From the NCBI GenBank assembly GCA_024803745.1, contig JANJXV010000024.1, forward strand, positions 11,175,427-11,239,426: a stretch of 64,000 nt of DNA, given 5' to 3'. The notes below the pieces were generated by a model. The model did not search any database. It was given only the letters and a program-made list of their open reading frames with translations, and had not been told where the DNA came from. The first letter of the stretch is position 1; every line of letters begins with the position of its first letter. This DNA comes from Megascapheus bottae (lineage: Eukaryota > Chordata > Mammalia > Rodentia > Geomyidae). Shown here piece by piece: positions 1 to 10,768 of the stretch. The translations under genes and the position numbers were made by a program.

Positions 1-66
1 CTTGAGCAAAAAGCTCAGGGACAGTGCCCAGGCCCTGAGTTTAAGCTCCACAACCAGAAAAAAAAA
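1..66 (+). mobile_element. B1-dID-type SINE, 3' end (cut by window edge)
   Basis: Matches the end of the right tRNA-like half: agctcagggacagtgcccag, a B-box-like gagtttaagctcc and an A-rich tail. The 5' part lies outside the window. Confidence 0.7.
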
Positions 67-590
67 TCAGTGGGGACAAAGTGATTGAGAAGAATATTTA
101 TCTATATATCTTTTATCAATTATATAGACTTTAATACCTAAACATAACATACAGAATTTATAAAAAGACATGGACAAGACAAAGCAGGCACCTCAGCATA
201 AGCAGAACTGAATTTTTCCTTTTACCAAAACAGTTCTTTACTCTTCCAAATTCTACACACAATGTTGCTATCCATTCAGGTTCTCAATTAGAAGTTATGG
301 AGTCAGAGGGTGTATGCAAAGATGCAAAATAAATGAAAATTGCCTGTTTACAAGGTTCCTCTTCTTGTTTATCCCCAACATCTAACCTGGAACCATAAAC
401 TGTTGGCTACATCGATAAATATTACCTCTCTCCACTTGTACCATTCAGTTGAGGTCCCAAACCTCAACTGTGAATCATTAGAATAACTATCTCTGTGTCC
501 TCTCTACCACCAATCTTTCTCTTTAATATTCCACACTGTCCAGAATCACAAACTTGATATCTCTGCCCAATACAATGCTCTTTTCTTTCT
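67..590. other. AT-rich sequence without recognised gene or repeat
   Basis: No long open frame and no familiar repeat was seen. Probably old, decayed sequence. Confidence 0.4.
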
Positions 591-690
591 TTTTTTTAAA
601 AGCAGGGAGTCCCTATGTAACCTTAATTTGCAAGCTTCCTGCCTCGCCTTCTAAATCCAGGGATTAACCATCATGCCTCGTAGACCTGGC
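591..690 (-). mobile_element. Old B1-like (7SL-derived) SINE
   Basis: Begins with a T-run (the reverse-strand A tail), then gggagtccctatgtaacc and ggattaaccatcatgcc. These are the antisense B1 'gggtttctctgtgtaacc' and 'gggattaaaggcgtgcgcc' segments. Diverged, with no target duplication visible. Confidence 0.6.
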
Positions 691-700
691 TTTAAATTTT

Positions 701-1079
701 CATTTGACTTCCAACTGTACATGTAAATGCGAAATCTTAACAAGAAGCATTAGTAGTCAATAGAAAAGTTGTTCTGAACTCAGAAACATCAGGGGCAGGG
801 GGTGGGGGGTACTGTATCACTCACAAGTTGTGATTCTAAGCAAATGAGAATTTCCTTGGAAACTCAGTTGCCTCAACTGAACACTACTCTCAAGACTTGT
901 GAGAAAGTACCCAGAAGGAACTAGAACAGAGTAAACAACATATACTCTTCTATCTGGCACTCATACAGATTTACATACATTCTCTAAGCACATTGGACTT
1001 ATCCTTGGTAGAAATGAGAGATTAAACAGGGTAAGGCAGAAATTTAGAGGAAACAGACAGAGGTCTTATAATGTGAGTG
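701..1079. other. Unique sequence, nothing recognised
   Basis: Contains only a short G-run (gggggtggggggt near 800). No gene signal. Confidence 0.35.
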
Positions 1080-1099
1080 TAGTTTATTGAAAAGGTACC

Positions 1100-1875
1100 T
1101 CTAAAACCAGATATATTGGAATTTTACTTATCCATCAGAAGAAATATTATTGCAGGGACCTGGGGGAAAACTGTGTTAGCTGAAATAAGTCAGGCTAGTG
1201 AGTCAAAGGGTTTTTCCTCTCGAATGTGGGTGTTAGGTTTTTATAAACGTATATAAAATACATTCAGGGTCATACATAAATAAATACAAAGTATGGTATA
1301 TTCAGGGGAGGCTTGTAATGGTGTGACTCCTTACAATAACTTTCAGTTTAACAGGAACTAATACCAGAACGTTGAAACATGTTTTATGAGAGGACGAGTC
1401 AAGGAAATGGGGGAACAGATGAATGGAGAGAGGAAGGGCGGGTAGTATGTATATGTGAAAATGGAACCAGGCAACTTGAGAGGATGGGTGGGGATGGGAG
1501 TGATGGTGGTGAGTGGTGGGAGAGACAACATTGATCAAGATGCATTATTCAGGGCCAGGAGTTTGGCCTAGTGGTAGAGTGCTTGCCTAGCATGCAGGGT
1601 TCGATTTCTTGGTACCACAGGGTTCTATTTCTTTGTACCACATACACAGAATCATACCAGGGTTCAATTCCTTGGTACCACATACACAGAAAAAAAGCCA
1701 GAAGTGATGCTGAGGCTCAAGTGGTAGAGCTCTAGCCTTGAGACAGTCCAAGGACAATGCTTAAGCTCTGAGCTCAAGCCCAGGACTGGGGAAAAAAAAA
1801 AAAGATACATTATTCTTATAAACTCATATGTTGAATTGCAACTCCTTCGTACTTAGAAATAATTTAAAAAATTAA
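1100..1875 (+). mobile_element. Old rodent L1, ORF2 end and 3' UTR, split by a SINE
   Basis: 1118-1210 resembles a decayed ORF2 C-terminus (gctgaaataagtcaggc, like the LSEVSQ region). 1300-1530 resembles a purine-rich L1 3' UTR. The terminal segment ttgatcaagatgcatt continues after the SINE as ataaactcatatgttgaattgc. 5'-truncated and non-functional. Confidence 0.6.
1551..1801 (+). mobile_element. IDL-Geo-type SINE with triplicated B-box segment
   Basis: The left half carries gtttggcctagtggtagagt (A box). The right half carries gctcaagtggtagagctc. Flanked by aagatgcattattc (1537-1550) and aagatacattattc (1802-1815), a 14-bp target duplication with one mismatch, inside an L1 3' UTR. The ggttc...ggtaccaca segment occurs three times in a row (1595-1693), so the copy is longer than its relatives. 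Confidence 0.9.
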
Positions 1876-2074
1876 GTCTACCAATAACAGTCTTTAATAT
1901 GTGGACATTTCATTCTGAAGTATGTAATAAGTAATGGAGTGGGATAAAAGGACTGAAGATACAAGACTGACAGGATGTTGATGATAGCTGAACTTACAGG
2001 ATAAGTATATTAAGATTCTGTTTATCTTGTATAAGCTTATATTTTTTGTAAGTTAAAAGTATTAAAATATATTC

Positions 2075-2258
2075 AACTTCATTAATAAAATTGCAAATTA
2101 AGACTATAATAAAATCGAATAGCCTCCAGAATTGTTGAAATTTAACAATTCCAGTGCTGGTATAAAATTCTCAGTGAAAGGATGTACAGCAGTGGGAACT
2201 TTCATAAACTGCTGGTGAGAGTGTATACTGGAACAATTATTTTGGGAAATTTATCTGT
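2075..2258 (+). mobile_element. Ancient L1M fragment (ORF2 region)
   Basis: attgcaaattaagactataa, then ggaactttcataaactgctg and gtgagagtgtatactgg follow the order of the mammalian L1 ORF2 stretch 'aaattaaaacta...ctcatacactgctggtgggaatgt'. Heavily decayed. Confidence 0.6.
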
Positions 2259-2275
2259 GTCTCTGTCTTTTTCTC

Positions 2276-2605
2276 TTATAGTTTGAATATGAAATGTTTC
2301 CTACTAATGCTATAAAGGTTTGATCCCCACTTGATGGAAACTAAACTAGGCCACTGGGACATGGCTGTGAACTTTGTATCTAGTGTCTGTCGCTTCCTCA
2401 ATCACTGCTGCCTGTCTGTCACAAAGCAAGAACCTTCTACCACATGCTCCTGCCACTGTCATGTTCTATCCCACCATGGGCCCCAAATCACCAGAGGTAA
2501 GGTCTGTGGCCTGAAATCTCTGAGGCCACAAGCTAAATAAATCCTTGCTTCCTTAAGTTGCATATGCCAGTGCTTTGTCACAGCAATGAAAAGTAAAATG
2601 TACTC
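2276..2605 (+). mobile_element. MaLR/ERVL-type solo LTR remnant
   Basis: The order matches a mammalian MaLR LTR: gtttgaatatgaaatg start, tgccactgtcatgttctatc middle, gctaaataaatccttgcttcc (polyadenylation signal region), and a close at tttgtcacagcaatgaaaag. No internal retroviral sequence adjoins. A 69-residue open frame across it (2331-2540) is incidental. Confidence 0.6.
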
Positions 2606-2689
2606 TTTTTCTCTCCAAATACATATGTGATTGTTTTAGCCACAGAAGAGTAGGTTTTGCACATCATGCACTTTTTTTCTTTTATCATT

Positions 2690-3527
2690 TCAGTATCCTT
2701 TCTGAAAGAAGGGATATTGTTTTGCTACATAACCATAGTATAGTTATAAAAGTCAGAAAAGTGAACATTAATACAAAACTGTCATTTAATCTCTATCTAC
2801 ATCCTAATTTTGTCAGTTATACCAATAATGCCTTTTATGGATTATTTTGCTCCAATATCAGACCCAACTTAGGATTGTATTTAGTATAGTCATCGAGTTA
2901 TAGAGCAGTTCTTTAGCCTTTCTTGGTCTTTCATGATGACATGTTGAAAAATATAGGCGAGTTACAGGATGAGTCCATTTAAATTTACCTCATATTTCTT
3001 TACTACTAGCTTGAGTTCATAGATTTTTTTTTTTTTGCCAGTCCTGGCTTGGGCTCAGGGCCTGAGCACTGCCCCTGGATTTTCTCAAGGCTAGGGCTCT
3101 ACCACTTGAGCCACAGCACCACTTCTGGCTTTTTGCTACGTATGTGGTACTGAGGAATCGAACCCGGGTCTTCGTGCGTGCTAGGCAAGCACTCTACCAC
3201 TAGGCCAAACTCCCAGCCCGAGTTCATAGATTTTTAATAGAATGCCACAGAAGTTCTCAGGTGGCACTGTAATGGGCATTTGATATTAATCTTCATCACT
3301 GGCTCAAGGGGATAGTCAGTTTTTCTATGACATGGTTGCTATTTTTCTTTTGCTATTAAAAATAATTTGTGGGAGACATGTTCCTCCAAATTGTGAATAT
3401 TTTGTTGTAATAACTAACCACTCCAGTCTCCCTCAGTGTATTGAGAAATCAGGGCTTCCAAAAGGATTCTGTAGCTGATGTCTCAGCTATATTTGGTAAA
3501 CTCTACAAGTATATGCATTTCTGTATT
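2690..3527 (-). mobile_element. Ancient L1 fragment, antisense, split by a SINE
   Basis: Segments such as ttgctacataaccatagtat, accaataatgccttttatgg and tcttggtctttcatgatgac occur in the order of a widespread old mammalian L1 remnant. It resumes after the SINE at 3236 (aataatttgtgggagacatg). Subfamily not determined. Confidence 0.55.
3029..3219 (-). mobile_element. IDL-Geo-type SINE
   Basis: Reads T-tail, gccagtcctggc, then the right and left halves, ending ccaaactcccagccc. Perfect 16-bp target duplication gagttcatagattttt (3013-3028 and 3220-3235). Confidence 0.92.
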
Positions 3528-3541
3528 AAAGGACAATATTC

Positions 3542-3746
3542 GGGCCGGGAGTTTGGCCTAGTGGTAGAGTGCTTGCCTAGCATGCACGAAGACCCGGGTT
3601 CGATTCCTTGGTGCCACAGACATAGAAGAAAGAAAGCCAGAAGTGGTGCTGAGGCTCAAGTAGTAGAGCTCTAGCCTTGAGAAAGTCCAAGGACAGTGCT
3701 CAGGCCTTGAGCTCAATCCCAGGACTGGCAAAAAATAAATAAATAA
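3542..3746 (+). mobile_element. IDL-Geo-type SINE (near-complete)
   Basis: A good type copy. The left half has an A box (tggcctagtggtagagtgc) and B box (gggttcgattcc). A short linker (catagaagaaagaaag) leads to the right half with its own A-box-like ggctcaagtagtagagc and B-box-like gagctcaatccc, then an AAAT-rich tail. Duplication aaaggacaatattc at 3528-3541 and 3747-3760. Confidence 0.93.
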
Positions 3747-3859
3747 AAAGGACAATATTCATAAAAGATAAGAATCATGACTCGTATAAATATGAAAAAA
3801 TAATTTGTGGGAAGATAACAGTGGTTTTATTAGACTCCTCTTAAAAATGCTCTTTGTAG

Positions 3860-4059
3860 GGCCAGGAGTTTGGCCTAGTGGTAAGAGTGCTTGCCTGGCA
3901 TGCATGAAGACCGGGTTCGATTCCTTGGTACCACATACATAGAAAAGGCCAGAAGTGGTGCTGTGGCTGAAGTGGTAGAACTCTAGTCTTGAGAAAACCC
4001 AAGGACAGTATGCAGGCCCTAAGCTCCAGCCCCAGGGCTGGCACCAAAAAAAAAAAAAA
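3860..4059 (+). mobile_element. IDL-Geo-type SINE
   Basis: Both halves present. Flanked by aaaaatgctctttgtag (3843-3859 and 4060-4076). Confidence 0.92.
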
Positions 4060-4076
4060 AAAAATGCTCTTTGTAG

Positions 4077-4297
4077 CTAGATAGCAGTGGCTATCTAGTG
4101 CCTTTAATCCTAGCTGTTCATGAGGCTGAGATCTGAGGAGCTTGGCTTGAAGCTATCCTGAGCAGGAAAGACCAGATAACTCTTATCTCCAGTTATTCAC
4201 AGAAAGAGCCAGAAATAGAGCTGTTGCCCAGGTGTTAAAATGCTAACAAAAAAGCCTTGCCCTGAGTTCAAACCCCAGGATTAGAACCAAAAATAAC
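4077..4297 (+). mobile_element. B1-dID-type SINE (diverged)
   Basis: 7SL-like left part (tttaatcctagctgttcatg, ggctgagatctgagg) followed by a tRNA-like right part ending gagttcaaaccccaggatt. Lies directly after the preceding SINE's target duplication. Confidence 0.75.
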
Positions 4298-4447
4298 AAG
4301 GAAAAGAGAAGTAAAAAAAATATTGACTCAAATCAAATCTGTAATATCCTATCTCTGATAGTTAAAGTTTCTAAAATGGGATCCTGATGTACAAAATGAC
4401 CTTTAATCTTTCAGTCTATGTGAGTACACATGTATGCATGCATGTAT

Positions 4448-4448
<1 letters not shown>

Positions 4449-4489
<41 letters not shown>
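4449..4489 (+). repeat. (CA)n microsatellite
   Basis: About 20 uninterrupted CA units, abutting the tail end of an antisense SINE. It probably arose from the SINE tail. Confidence 0.95.
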
Positions 4490-4491
<2 letters not shown>

Positions 4492-4698
4492 GTACTGAGG
4501 GCTTTGCACTCTCATTTGGCTTTTGCAGTCAAGGCTGTGAAAAACTTGAGTCATGCCTCTAGCTCTGGGTTTTTGCTGGTTAGAGGTATAAAGTCCTGAG
4601 TATTTTATCTGCGTAGGCTGGCTTTGAACCTCGTTCCTCAGATCTCAGTCTGAGATCAGATATTCTCTTGAGTAGCTTGTGAACCACCCCACTCAGCC
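4490..4698 (-). mobile_element. B1-dID-type SINE (old)
   Basis: Antisense order: right half (ttggcttttgcagtcaaggc), then ggctggctttgaacctcgtt and cctcagatctcagtctgaga from the B1-like half. Its tail end touches the CA repeat. Confidence 0.65.
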
Positions 4699-4699
4699 T

Positions 4700-5240
4700 T
4701 CTTTAATTGCCGTTATTTTTCTTGTTCAAATTTTCTAATTTTAAAAAATACAAGTTGTATCTGAGAAGTCTCTACAGCATACAAATGTATTTTACATAAA
4801 AATTAGGAAGCTGGCTGGTTGATTCTCTTACCTACTCATCATTAGCTAACCTAACCAGTTGTTTCTCAAGCAGTTTCATTGTTGTGATTGTCATCTATAG
4901 AGAAAGGTTAGATTAGGGAGGGAATTTTAAGGGAAACATCCCCAGAAAAGCCCCATTGAATCTCTGTCCAACCTTCTGTCAAGATGTAAGCTGTCAAGAA
5001 ACTCTAAAGCACCCAGTAACACCTAAATGCTGAAGGCAGCATCACTGTGAAACAGGGGAATACCTAAATCTAAAACTACTCCTTTTTCTAAAATAAAAGG
5101 CACTAGGAGAAACCAAGAGTCAAAGTCCAGTGTGGTTTTATTGTCATTTCTGAAAGAAACTATGTCACAGCTCTAGGTAATGCAATTTCATTTATCGAAA
5201 CCAAATTGCTTTACATTTCTCAGAAGGTTTTTCATTGGAA
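4700..5240. other. Unique sequence
   Basis: No repeat or coding signal recognised. AT-rich with scattered short A/T runs. Confidence 0.35.
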
Positions 5241-5244
5241 GAAG

Positions 5245-5385
5245 AGTAGGTTAGCACTTGGGTTTGAACTTACAGGGCCTTTCCTTTGCTAGGTAAACAT
5301 CTTACTACTTGAACTATTCCTCCAGTGCTTTTTGCCTTGGGTTATTTTTCAGTTTGGGTCTTGCTATTTGCCTCATACTGAGGCA
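5245..5385 (-). mobile_element. Long B1-derived SINE, 3' part (old)
   Basis: gggtttgaacttacagggcc, tacttgaactattcctccag, tttgccttgggttatttttc and gggtcttgctatttgcc follow, in antisense, the ID-like end and second B1-like unit of the longer SINE at 10474-10768. Confidence 0.5.
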
Positions 5386-6055
5386 AGATACATAGATCGA
5401 AGAAAAGACTGGGAAATTATACTAATTTTAACCAATATCAAAAAGGCCAGACTCAAAAGTTAATTCCAGGAAGTAAACCAAAAGAAGAGATAAGCTTTCC
5501 CCTGCCCCCCGCCCCGCCCCGAATTTGCCCCAACCCCCCACCACACACAAACCAAACCTCCTTTTATATGTGAAATTACAAGATTAGTTTTAGGAGGGAC
5601 TATCACAATCTGCCTCCTCTTTTGAATTGGTAAAAATCTGAGAACTTTACAGGGAGGAGTAGAGACAGAATAATAGGCATATTTGGGAAAAGGAAGTCTT
5701 ACAGGTTATATGGTTTTAGGTGGACCACATACATCTTACATACGCAAAGCCATTGGTCTAAGGATTAGGAGTTACTATGCTGCTATGCAAGTGTATTGTC
5801 CCAGCTCAGAAAATATAGGAAGCATCTGAATCACTAATTTTCATTTCCCGAATGAGAGACAGGAAATATTTCTCTCTTTTTCTATTTTCCTCTACCTTGT
5901 ATACCTAATGAGATACCCTGAATTGATTTTCAGAAGTGGTTTTCAATGGCTTGTGTTTTTTGTGTAGAAATTAGGAGGTAAGGGGATCTGCCATCCATCT
6001 TCTGTGCTACTGCCCATAGCAGAAGAATCATGCTACTACATTCAACTTCACTGGT
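5386..6055. other. Unique sequence with a C-rich tract
   Basis: A C-rich low-complexity stretch (cccctgccccccgccccgcc) lies at 5503-5545. Otherwise no repeat or coding signal. Confidence 0.35.
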
Positions 6056-6172
6056 TGAAATAGTATCTTGCTATATTGTTTGAGCTGGGTTGAGATGCCC
6101 GCCCGTTCTAGCTTTGAACCATTATCCTCCAGATCACTGACTCAGTAGTAGCTAGGATCACAGGGGTGAAAA
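6056..6172 (-). mobile_element. B1-like SINE fragment (old)
   Basis: Antisense B1-type segments: tagtatcttgctatattgtt, gctttgaaccattatcctcc and gtagctaggatcacaggggt. No tail or target duplication recognised. Confidence 0.5.
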
Positions 6173-6212
6173 ATTCTCCTTTGTATTGTTTTGTTTTGAG
6201 GAGCAACTACTC

Positions 6213-6515
6213 ACTGGATGCAGTAGCTCATGGCTACTTGAGTATAATCCCAGTTACTCAAGAGGCAAAGATCTTGAGGATAGTAGTTCAAGATGCATGA
6301 GGTGGATAGTTGGCAAGATCCCATCTCAATCAATAAACTAGGCATATCCTACTGTGCAGGAGGCAAAGCCAGAATAATCCAGGCCCACAAGGCGGAAACT
6401 CAAGACTGAAAAATAACCAAAGCATAAAGAGCTTAGGGTGTGGCTCAGATGAGTAAATTATTTCTCTAACAAGCACAAGGCCTTTAGTTTAAACCCTAGC
6501 ACCACAATTTAAAAA
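6213..6515 (+). mobile_element. Long B1-derived SINE (old, multi-unit)
   Basis: Two B1-like units (ggatgcagtagctcatggct; aggcatatcctactgtgcag) are followed by an ID-like end with ggtgtggctcagatgagtaa and gtttaaaccctagcacc. Same architecture as the copy at 10474-10768. About 300 bp, strongly diverged. Confidence 0.6.
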
Positions 6516-6541
6516 TTTTTTAAATTAAAAATCTACTGCAG

Positions 6542-6847
6542 TAAGGAAGCAAAAGCCATATAATGAGTGATAGCTGTCCTTAATGTACTATGTTATCTCT
6601 CATCTCTTTTGCTATTCCTTGTTTATCTCATCTTGTTACAATATTTCACCTTGTTATCTGATATAGTTTATATGTGCTTAATTGGTTATTTGAAATTGGA
6701 TAGGGAAGGAGGAAAATCAAGATGGGGGGGTGGAATGGGGACCATGTCATGAGAAAGGGTATCAATGTTTATGAAGTAATGCACCTTCTATCTGGTGAAT
6801 ATAATGTAACCCTTCTATTAATTACAATAAAAAAGAAAAAATATATC
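6542..6847 (+). mobile_element. 5'-truncated L1, 3' UTR only
   Basis: Starts near aagccatataatgagtgata and ends ttacaataaaaaagaaaaaa. Contains the G-rich tract gatgggggggtggaatgggg. Target duplication aaaatctactgcag at 6528-6541 and 6848-6861. Short frames across it (6567-6949) are incidental. Confidence 0.9.
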
Positions 6848-7015
6848 AAAATCTACTGCAGGATTTTATTTTCAGTCTCTCAACAGTACTTCCATTTTCT
6901 TTTAAAATTTTTTATAGTACAAGGAGATTTTATTGTGATAATACCATAATCACATACAGTATACTTTGAACAAGTTTGCTTCATTTATTATATATCCTTC
7001 TCATTCATTTATTTA

Positions 7016-7252
7016 TTTTTGTGCCACTCCTAGGGCTTAAACTTAGGGAGTGGCTGCTGTCTCTGAGTTTTTGTCATCAAGGCTAGCACTCTACCACTTG
7101 AGCCACTATTTCACTGTGACCTTTTAGTAGGTAATTGGAGATATGAATCTCACCAGCTTTCCTGGCCAGGCTGTTTTCATATGTGGGTCTTCAGATCTCA
7201 GCCTTCTGAGTAGTTAAGATTACAAGCCTGAGCCACCCACCATCTCTCAGCT
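7016..7252 (-). mobile_element. B1-dID-type SINE (old)
   Basis: Antisense right half (agcactctaccacttgagcc), then the B1-like half (ttcagatctcagccttctga, tagttaagattacaagcctg). Confidence 0.7.
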
Positions 7253-7833
7253 ATTTTTTTTTAATATTCGTGCCTTTTATTTCAAGCTGTTAGCAAATAG
7301 TCTTTTTAACTATTTGTAACATAATTAGGAATCATTAAAATGTGCACATCCTTTGATTAGTAAACACCATACCTGGAAATCTTTTTTTCCTCTGCATTTT
7401 ATTAGCATCAATTAATTGTACAAAGGGGGTTCATCTTTATATGTCCACACATACACACAATAAATTTGGATCCAATGTACTTCATTCCTTGTCCCTCTCT
7501 GAAATCAATCTCAGTAAGCTTCATTGTTCCATTTTCACATAAAGTATTTTGACTGTATTCATCCTCATTTGACCTCATCACCCACTCTGTTGATTCTCTC
7601 ACTCCAACTAGTACCTTCATCCAACACAATATCTGTTTTACATTCCTGTAATTCTTTTAAGTATGTACAAGTTGTTTAAAGGGGTTCCCCTTGGTGTATA
7701 ATATGCATATGCAGCACTGAAAACTCTAATATGAGAAAACCCTCATTTTAAATTATTGCTCATTTTAAACACACAGCACAGATGCTTGAAGATACAAAAC
7801 CATGCATAAATTTGCATAAATTAAATAAATTCC
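7253..7833. other. Unique sequence
   Basis: No recognisable repeat. A 73-residue antisense open frame (7408-7629) has no familiar motif and is probably chance. Confidence 0.35.
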
Positions 7834-7974
7834 TCGGGTTCAATTCCTCGGTACCACATGCATAGAAAAAAGCCAGAAGTGGTGCTGAGGCTCAAGTGGT
7901 AGAGCTCTAGCCTTGAGAAAGTCCAAGAACAGTGCTCAGGCCCTGAGCTCAAGCCCAGGACTGGCAAAAAAAAA
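7834..7974 (+). mobile_element. IDL-Geo-type SINE, 5'-truncated
   Basis: Starts in the left-half B box (gggttcaattcctcggtacc); the A-box region is missing. The right half is complete and followed by an A tail. No clear target duplication. Confidence 0.85.
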
Positions 7975-7975
7975 A

Positions 7976-8013
7976 AGTATGTATATATACATATATATAT
8001 GTATATATATATA
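7976..8013. repeat. TA/GTATA low-complexity tract
   Basis: gtatgtatatatacatatat and related units directly after the SINE A tail. Confidence 0.75.
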
Positions 8014-8618
8014 AGTAAGAACTAACATTTGTTAAACTAAAGTGCTGTATTTTACTTGAAAATAATTGAAGTCCGTTTTGTCTAACTGTCCTTTAAGACT
8101 TCACCTAAAGAAAACAAATCCTGTGTCCTGATTAAAAGACAGTCTGAAGAAATTGCATTTTCTACTAGTTTATCCTTGCAGGATTCTGGTATTAAAAGAG
8201 GCAGATAAATGCAAGAAAAAATATAATGAGGAAAAGGAATTAACTAAGATTTGTAGAGTTCTCTGTAGCACACACCAGCCTAGGCATATTAGATCCACTA
8301 TTCCATTTATAAGCAAAGTAAAAGCATTAACTGGTTTAATTTCCCCCTTTATATGCCGCTTGAGCATGGGGATAAAGGGAGTTATTTTTCTGTGACATAG
8401 AAAAGAATTATTTTCATCGATCTAAAATGCTTTTGCTCTGATACATACATAAGAGACAGAAAGTGTGTAGACTTAGGGGAATTGTTGCTATAGTGGGGGG
8501 GAGGAGAGGAAAGGAATGTTCAGTACACTCATGGCTCTCTACTAAGCTAGTATTCCTAGGAGCATATTATTGTATATAAAATATATGCAGAGACCAGTCT
8601 GATAGTACACACTCTCAA
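8014..8618. other. Unique sequence
   Basis: No confident repeat. The open frames at 8153-8395 (+) and 8170-8367 (-) overlap on opposite strands and carry no motif. Confidence 0.35.
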
Positions 8619-8634
8619 AAAAGATATAAACAAG

Positions 8635-8830
8635 GGGCCAGGAGTTTGGCCTGGTGGTTGAGTGCTTGCCTAGCATGCACAGAGACCCAGGTTCGATTCC
8701 TTGGTACCACATACTTAGAAAAAGCCAGAAGTGGTGCTGAGGCTCAAGTGGTAGAGCTCTAGCCTTGAGAAAAATCCAAGGACAGTGCTCAGGCCCTGAG
8801 CTTAAGCCCAGGACTGGCAAAAAAAAAAAA
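8635..8830 (+). mobile_element. IDL-Geo-type SINE
   Basis: Complete dimer. Perfect 16-bp duplication aaaagatataaacaag at 8619-8634 and 8831-8846. Confidence 0.93.
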
Positions 8831-8844
8831 AAAAGATATAAACA

Positions 8845-8897
8845 AGCCAGGAGCTAGGCCTATAGTCCTAGGTACTTGGGAAGCTGAGATATAATAA
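8845..8897 (+). mobile_element. B1-dID-type SINE, 5' fragment
   Basis: gccaggagctaggcctatag, tcctaggtacttgggaagct and gagat match the first 50 bp of the B1-like half. The copy stops there. Confidence 0.5.
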
Positions 8898-8899
8898 CT

Positions 8900-9548
8900 G
8901 TGTATGAATGCACACTCATGCTTGCACACACACATACAGACAGAAACAGAGATAGATTCACTTGGGTGAGTGCTCAAAAAAGGGAAGACTTGAAATGGTA
9001 CCCTACATGGAATATAAAAATAAGAATTTACCTAGCTAGTAGACACTTCAGTTACATGAGGGAACGGGAAATGTGAGATGCAGAGTAAATATAAGTTCTA
9101 TATATCCATCGTGGCTGGAAACTCAAAAAGATCAATTTCAAAATAATACAATAAAAAATTCTCTGTGCAACTTGCCTAAAAGTGGATGGATTTCCTCAGG
9201 AGATGCTAAGTTCCCATCACTTGGAAACTTTAGGTTCTTGACAAGAATAGTTTACAGGGGATTCAAATATTCAATGAAAGGTTAAAAGAGGGGGAAAAAA
9301 GCATGACTCTGAAATTAATTCCAATCCCTGGTTGGCAATTGAACTGAATCCTCAGACCTAAGAAGGTAGAAGTACAGTAAATCTGAACAAACTATCTCAT
9401 ATGACCTATTATATTTTCTGTCCTTTCTCATTCAGTTACTTATTTTTTACTTACTCCTTCATAAACTGAGACACAAACTGATAATTTGCCCTATTAGCAC
9501 CTTTACTAGAAGCAGACATGGTTATTTTATCCACTGTAACTTCCATCA
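8900..9548. other. Unique sequence
   Basis: Apart from a short CA-rich patch (8915-8945), nothing was recognised. Confidence 0.35.
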
Positions 9549-9560
9549 TTATTATTATTC

Positions 9561-9735
9561 TTTTGCCAGTCCTGGGGCTTGAACTCAAGACACTGTCCTT
9601 GGGCTTTCTCAAGGCTAGTGTTCTACCACCTGAGCCACTTCCGGCTTTTTCTATGTATGTGGTGTGGAGGAATTGAACCAGGGTCTTCGAGCATGCCAGG
9701 CAAGCACTCTACCACTTGGCCACTCTCCTGGCCCC
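9561..9735 (-). mobile_element. IDL-Geo-type SINE
   Basis: Antisense dimer with a small deletion in the right half (aactcaagacactgtccttg). Imperfect flanks taacttccatcattatt and taacttccattcttatt. Confidence 0.85.
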
Positions 9736-9868
9736 TATAACTTCCATTCTTATTGATCACCTACTTCCTCCACATGCGGTTTTAGACAATCAACAACAAC
9801 AACAGAAGCCAAGACAGAGCTTATACTCAAGCATATTTCCTGAATCCCCACAGTTCATTTGGTCAGTT

Positions 9869-10080
9869 ATGGGTCTAGGACTCTGGGCCTGGGTGCCGTC
9901 TCTTCAGCTCAAGGCTTACCTCCCTATCCCTTAAGCCTCAGTGCCACTTCTGGTTTTCTAGAGGTTAACTGGAGATAAGAGTCTCAAGGTCTTTTGTGCC
10001 TAGCTGGCTTTGAACTGAGATCCTCAGATCTCTGCCTCCTGAGTAGCTAGGATTACAGGTGTGAGCCACTGAGCCCAGTT
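9869..10080 (-). mobile_element. B1-dID-type SINE
   Basis: Antisense right half (ttcagctcaaggcttacctc), linker ggttttctagaggttaactg, then the B1-like half (gatcctcagatctctgcctc, agctaggattacaggtgtga). Confidence 0.85.
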
Positions 10081-10257
10081 AAACTTGACATAATTTGAGA
10101 AACAGTATTTCTTCCAAAAATATATTACTACTTATTCTCACAGAGTTGGTACAAATGTATAATGTCGTTTGTAATGATGAAGTTATATGGACAATAATTT
10201 ACAAGAAATCAGATTAATTTAAAGAGTGCAATTGAGTAATCAAAAATGATTTATGAG

Positions 10258-10457
10258 GACCGGGAGTTTGGCCTAGGGGTTAAAGTGCTTGCCTAGCATG
10301 CATGAAGACCCGGGTTCGATTCCTCGGTACCACATACATAGGAAAAAAAAAAAGCCGGAAGTGGTGCTGAGGCTCAAGTGGTAGAGCTCTAGCCTTGAGA
10401 AAGTCCAAGGACAGTGCTCAGGCCCTGAGCTCAAGCCCAGGACTGGCAAAAAAAAAA
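10258..10457 (+). mobile_element. IDL-Geo-type SINE ('gggttaaagtg' variant)
   Basis: The left A-box region reads ggggttaaagtgc instead of gtggtagagtgc. Perfect 16-bp duplication aaaaatgatttatgag at 10242-10257 and 10458-10473. Confidence 0.93.
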
Positions 10458-10473
10458 AAAAATGATTTATGAG

Positions 10474-10768
10474 CTGGGCTCCAGTGGCCCATGCTTATAT
10501 TCCTAGATACTCAAGACGGGGCAGAGCTAGAGGAGTACAGTTAGAGGCCAGCCCAGGCACAAAGTTTGCAAGACCCCATCTCAACCAACAAAAGGAGCTA
10601 GACATAGTGGCAGGTGACTGCCATTTCAACAACACATGAAATGTAAATAGGAGGATTATGGTCCAGGCCAGCTAGGCATAAATGCAAGCTCCTATTAAAA
10701 ATAAATAAGTAAAGCAAATAGGGCTGAAAGCACAAGGCCCTAAGTTTAAATTCCAGTACCTCTAAAAT
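10474..10768 (+). mobile_element. Long B1-derived SINE (old, multi-unit)
   Basis: Unit 1 is ctgggctccagtggcccatg; unit 2 is gctagacatagtggcaggtg; the linker is gcataaatgcaagctccta. An ID-like end follows with agcacaaggccctaagttta and ccagtacctc. About 295 bp, and starts immediately after the preceding SINE's 3' duplication. Confidence 0.65.

Noticed and set aside
3441..3674. Recurring peptide similar to 'MVECLPSMHEDPGSIP' in many frames (3441, 16549, 19225, 35059, 52689, and 'GLSSGPEHCPW' on the other strand)
   Set aside because: It looks like a protein family, but each instance is the translated IDL-Geo SINE. No evidence of coding.
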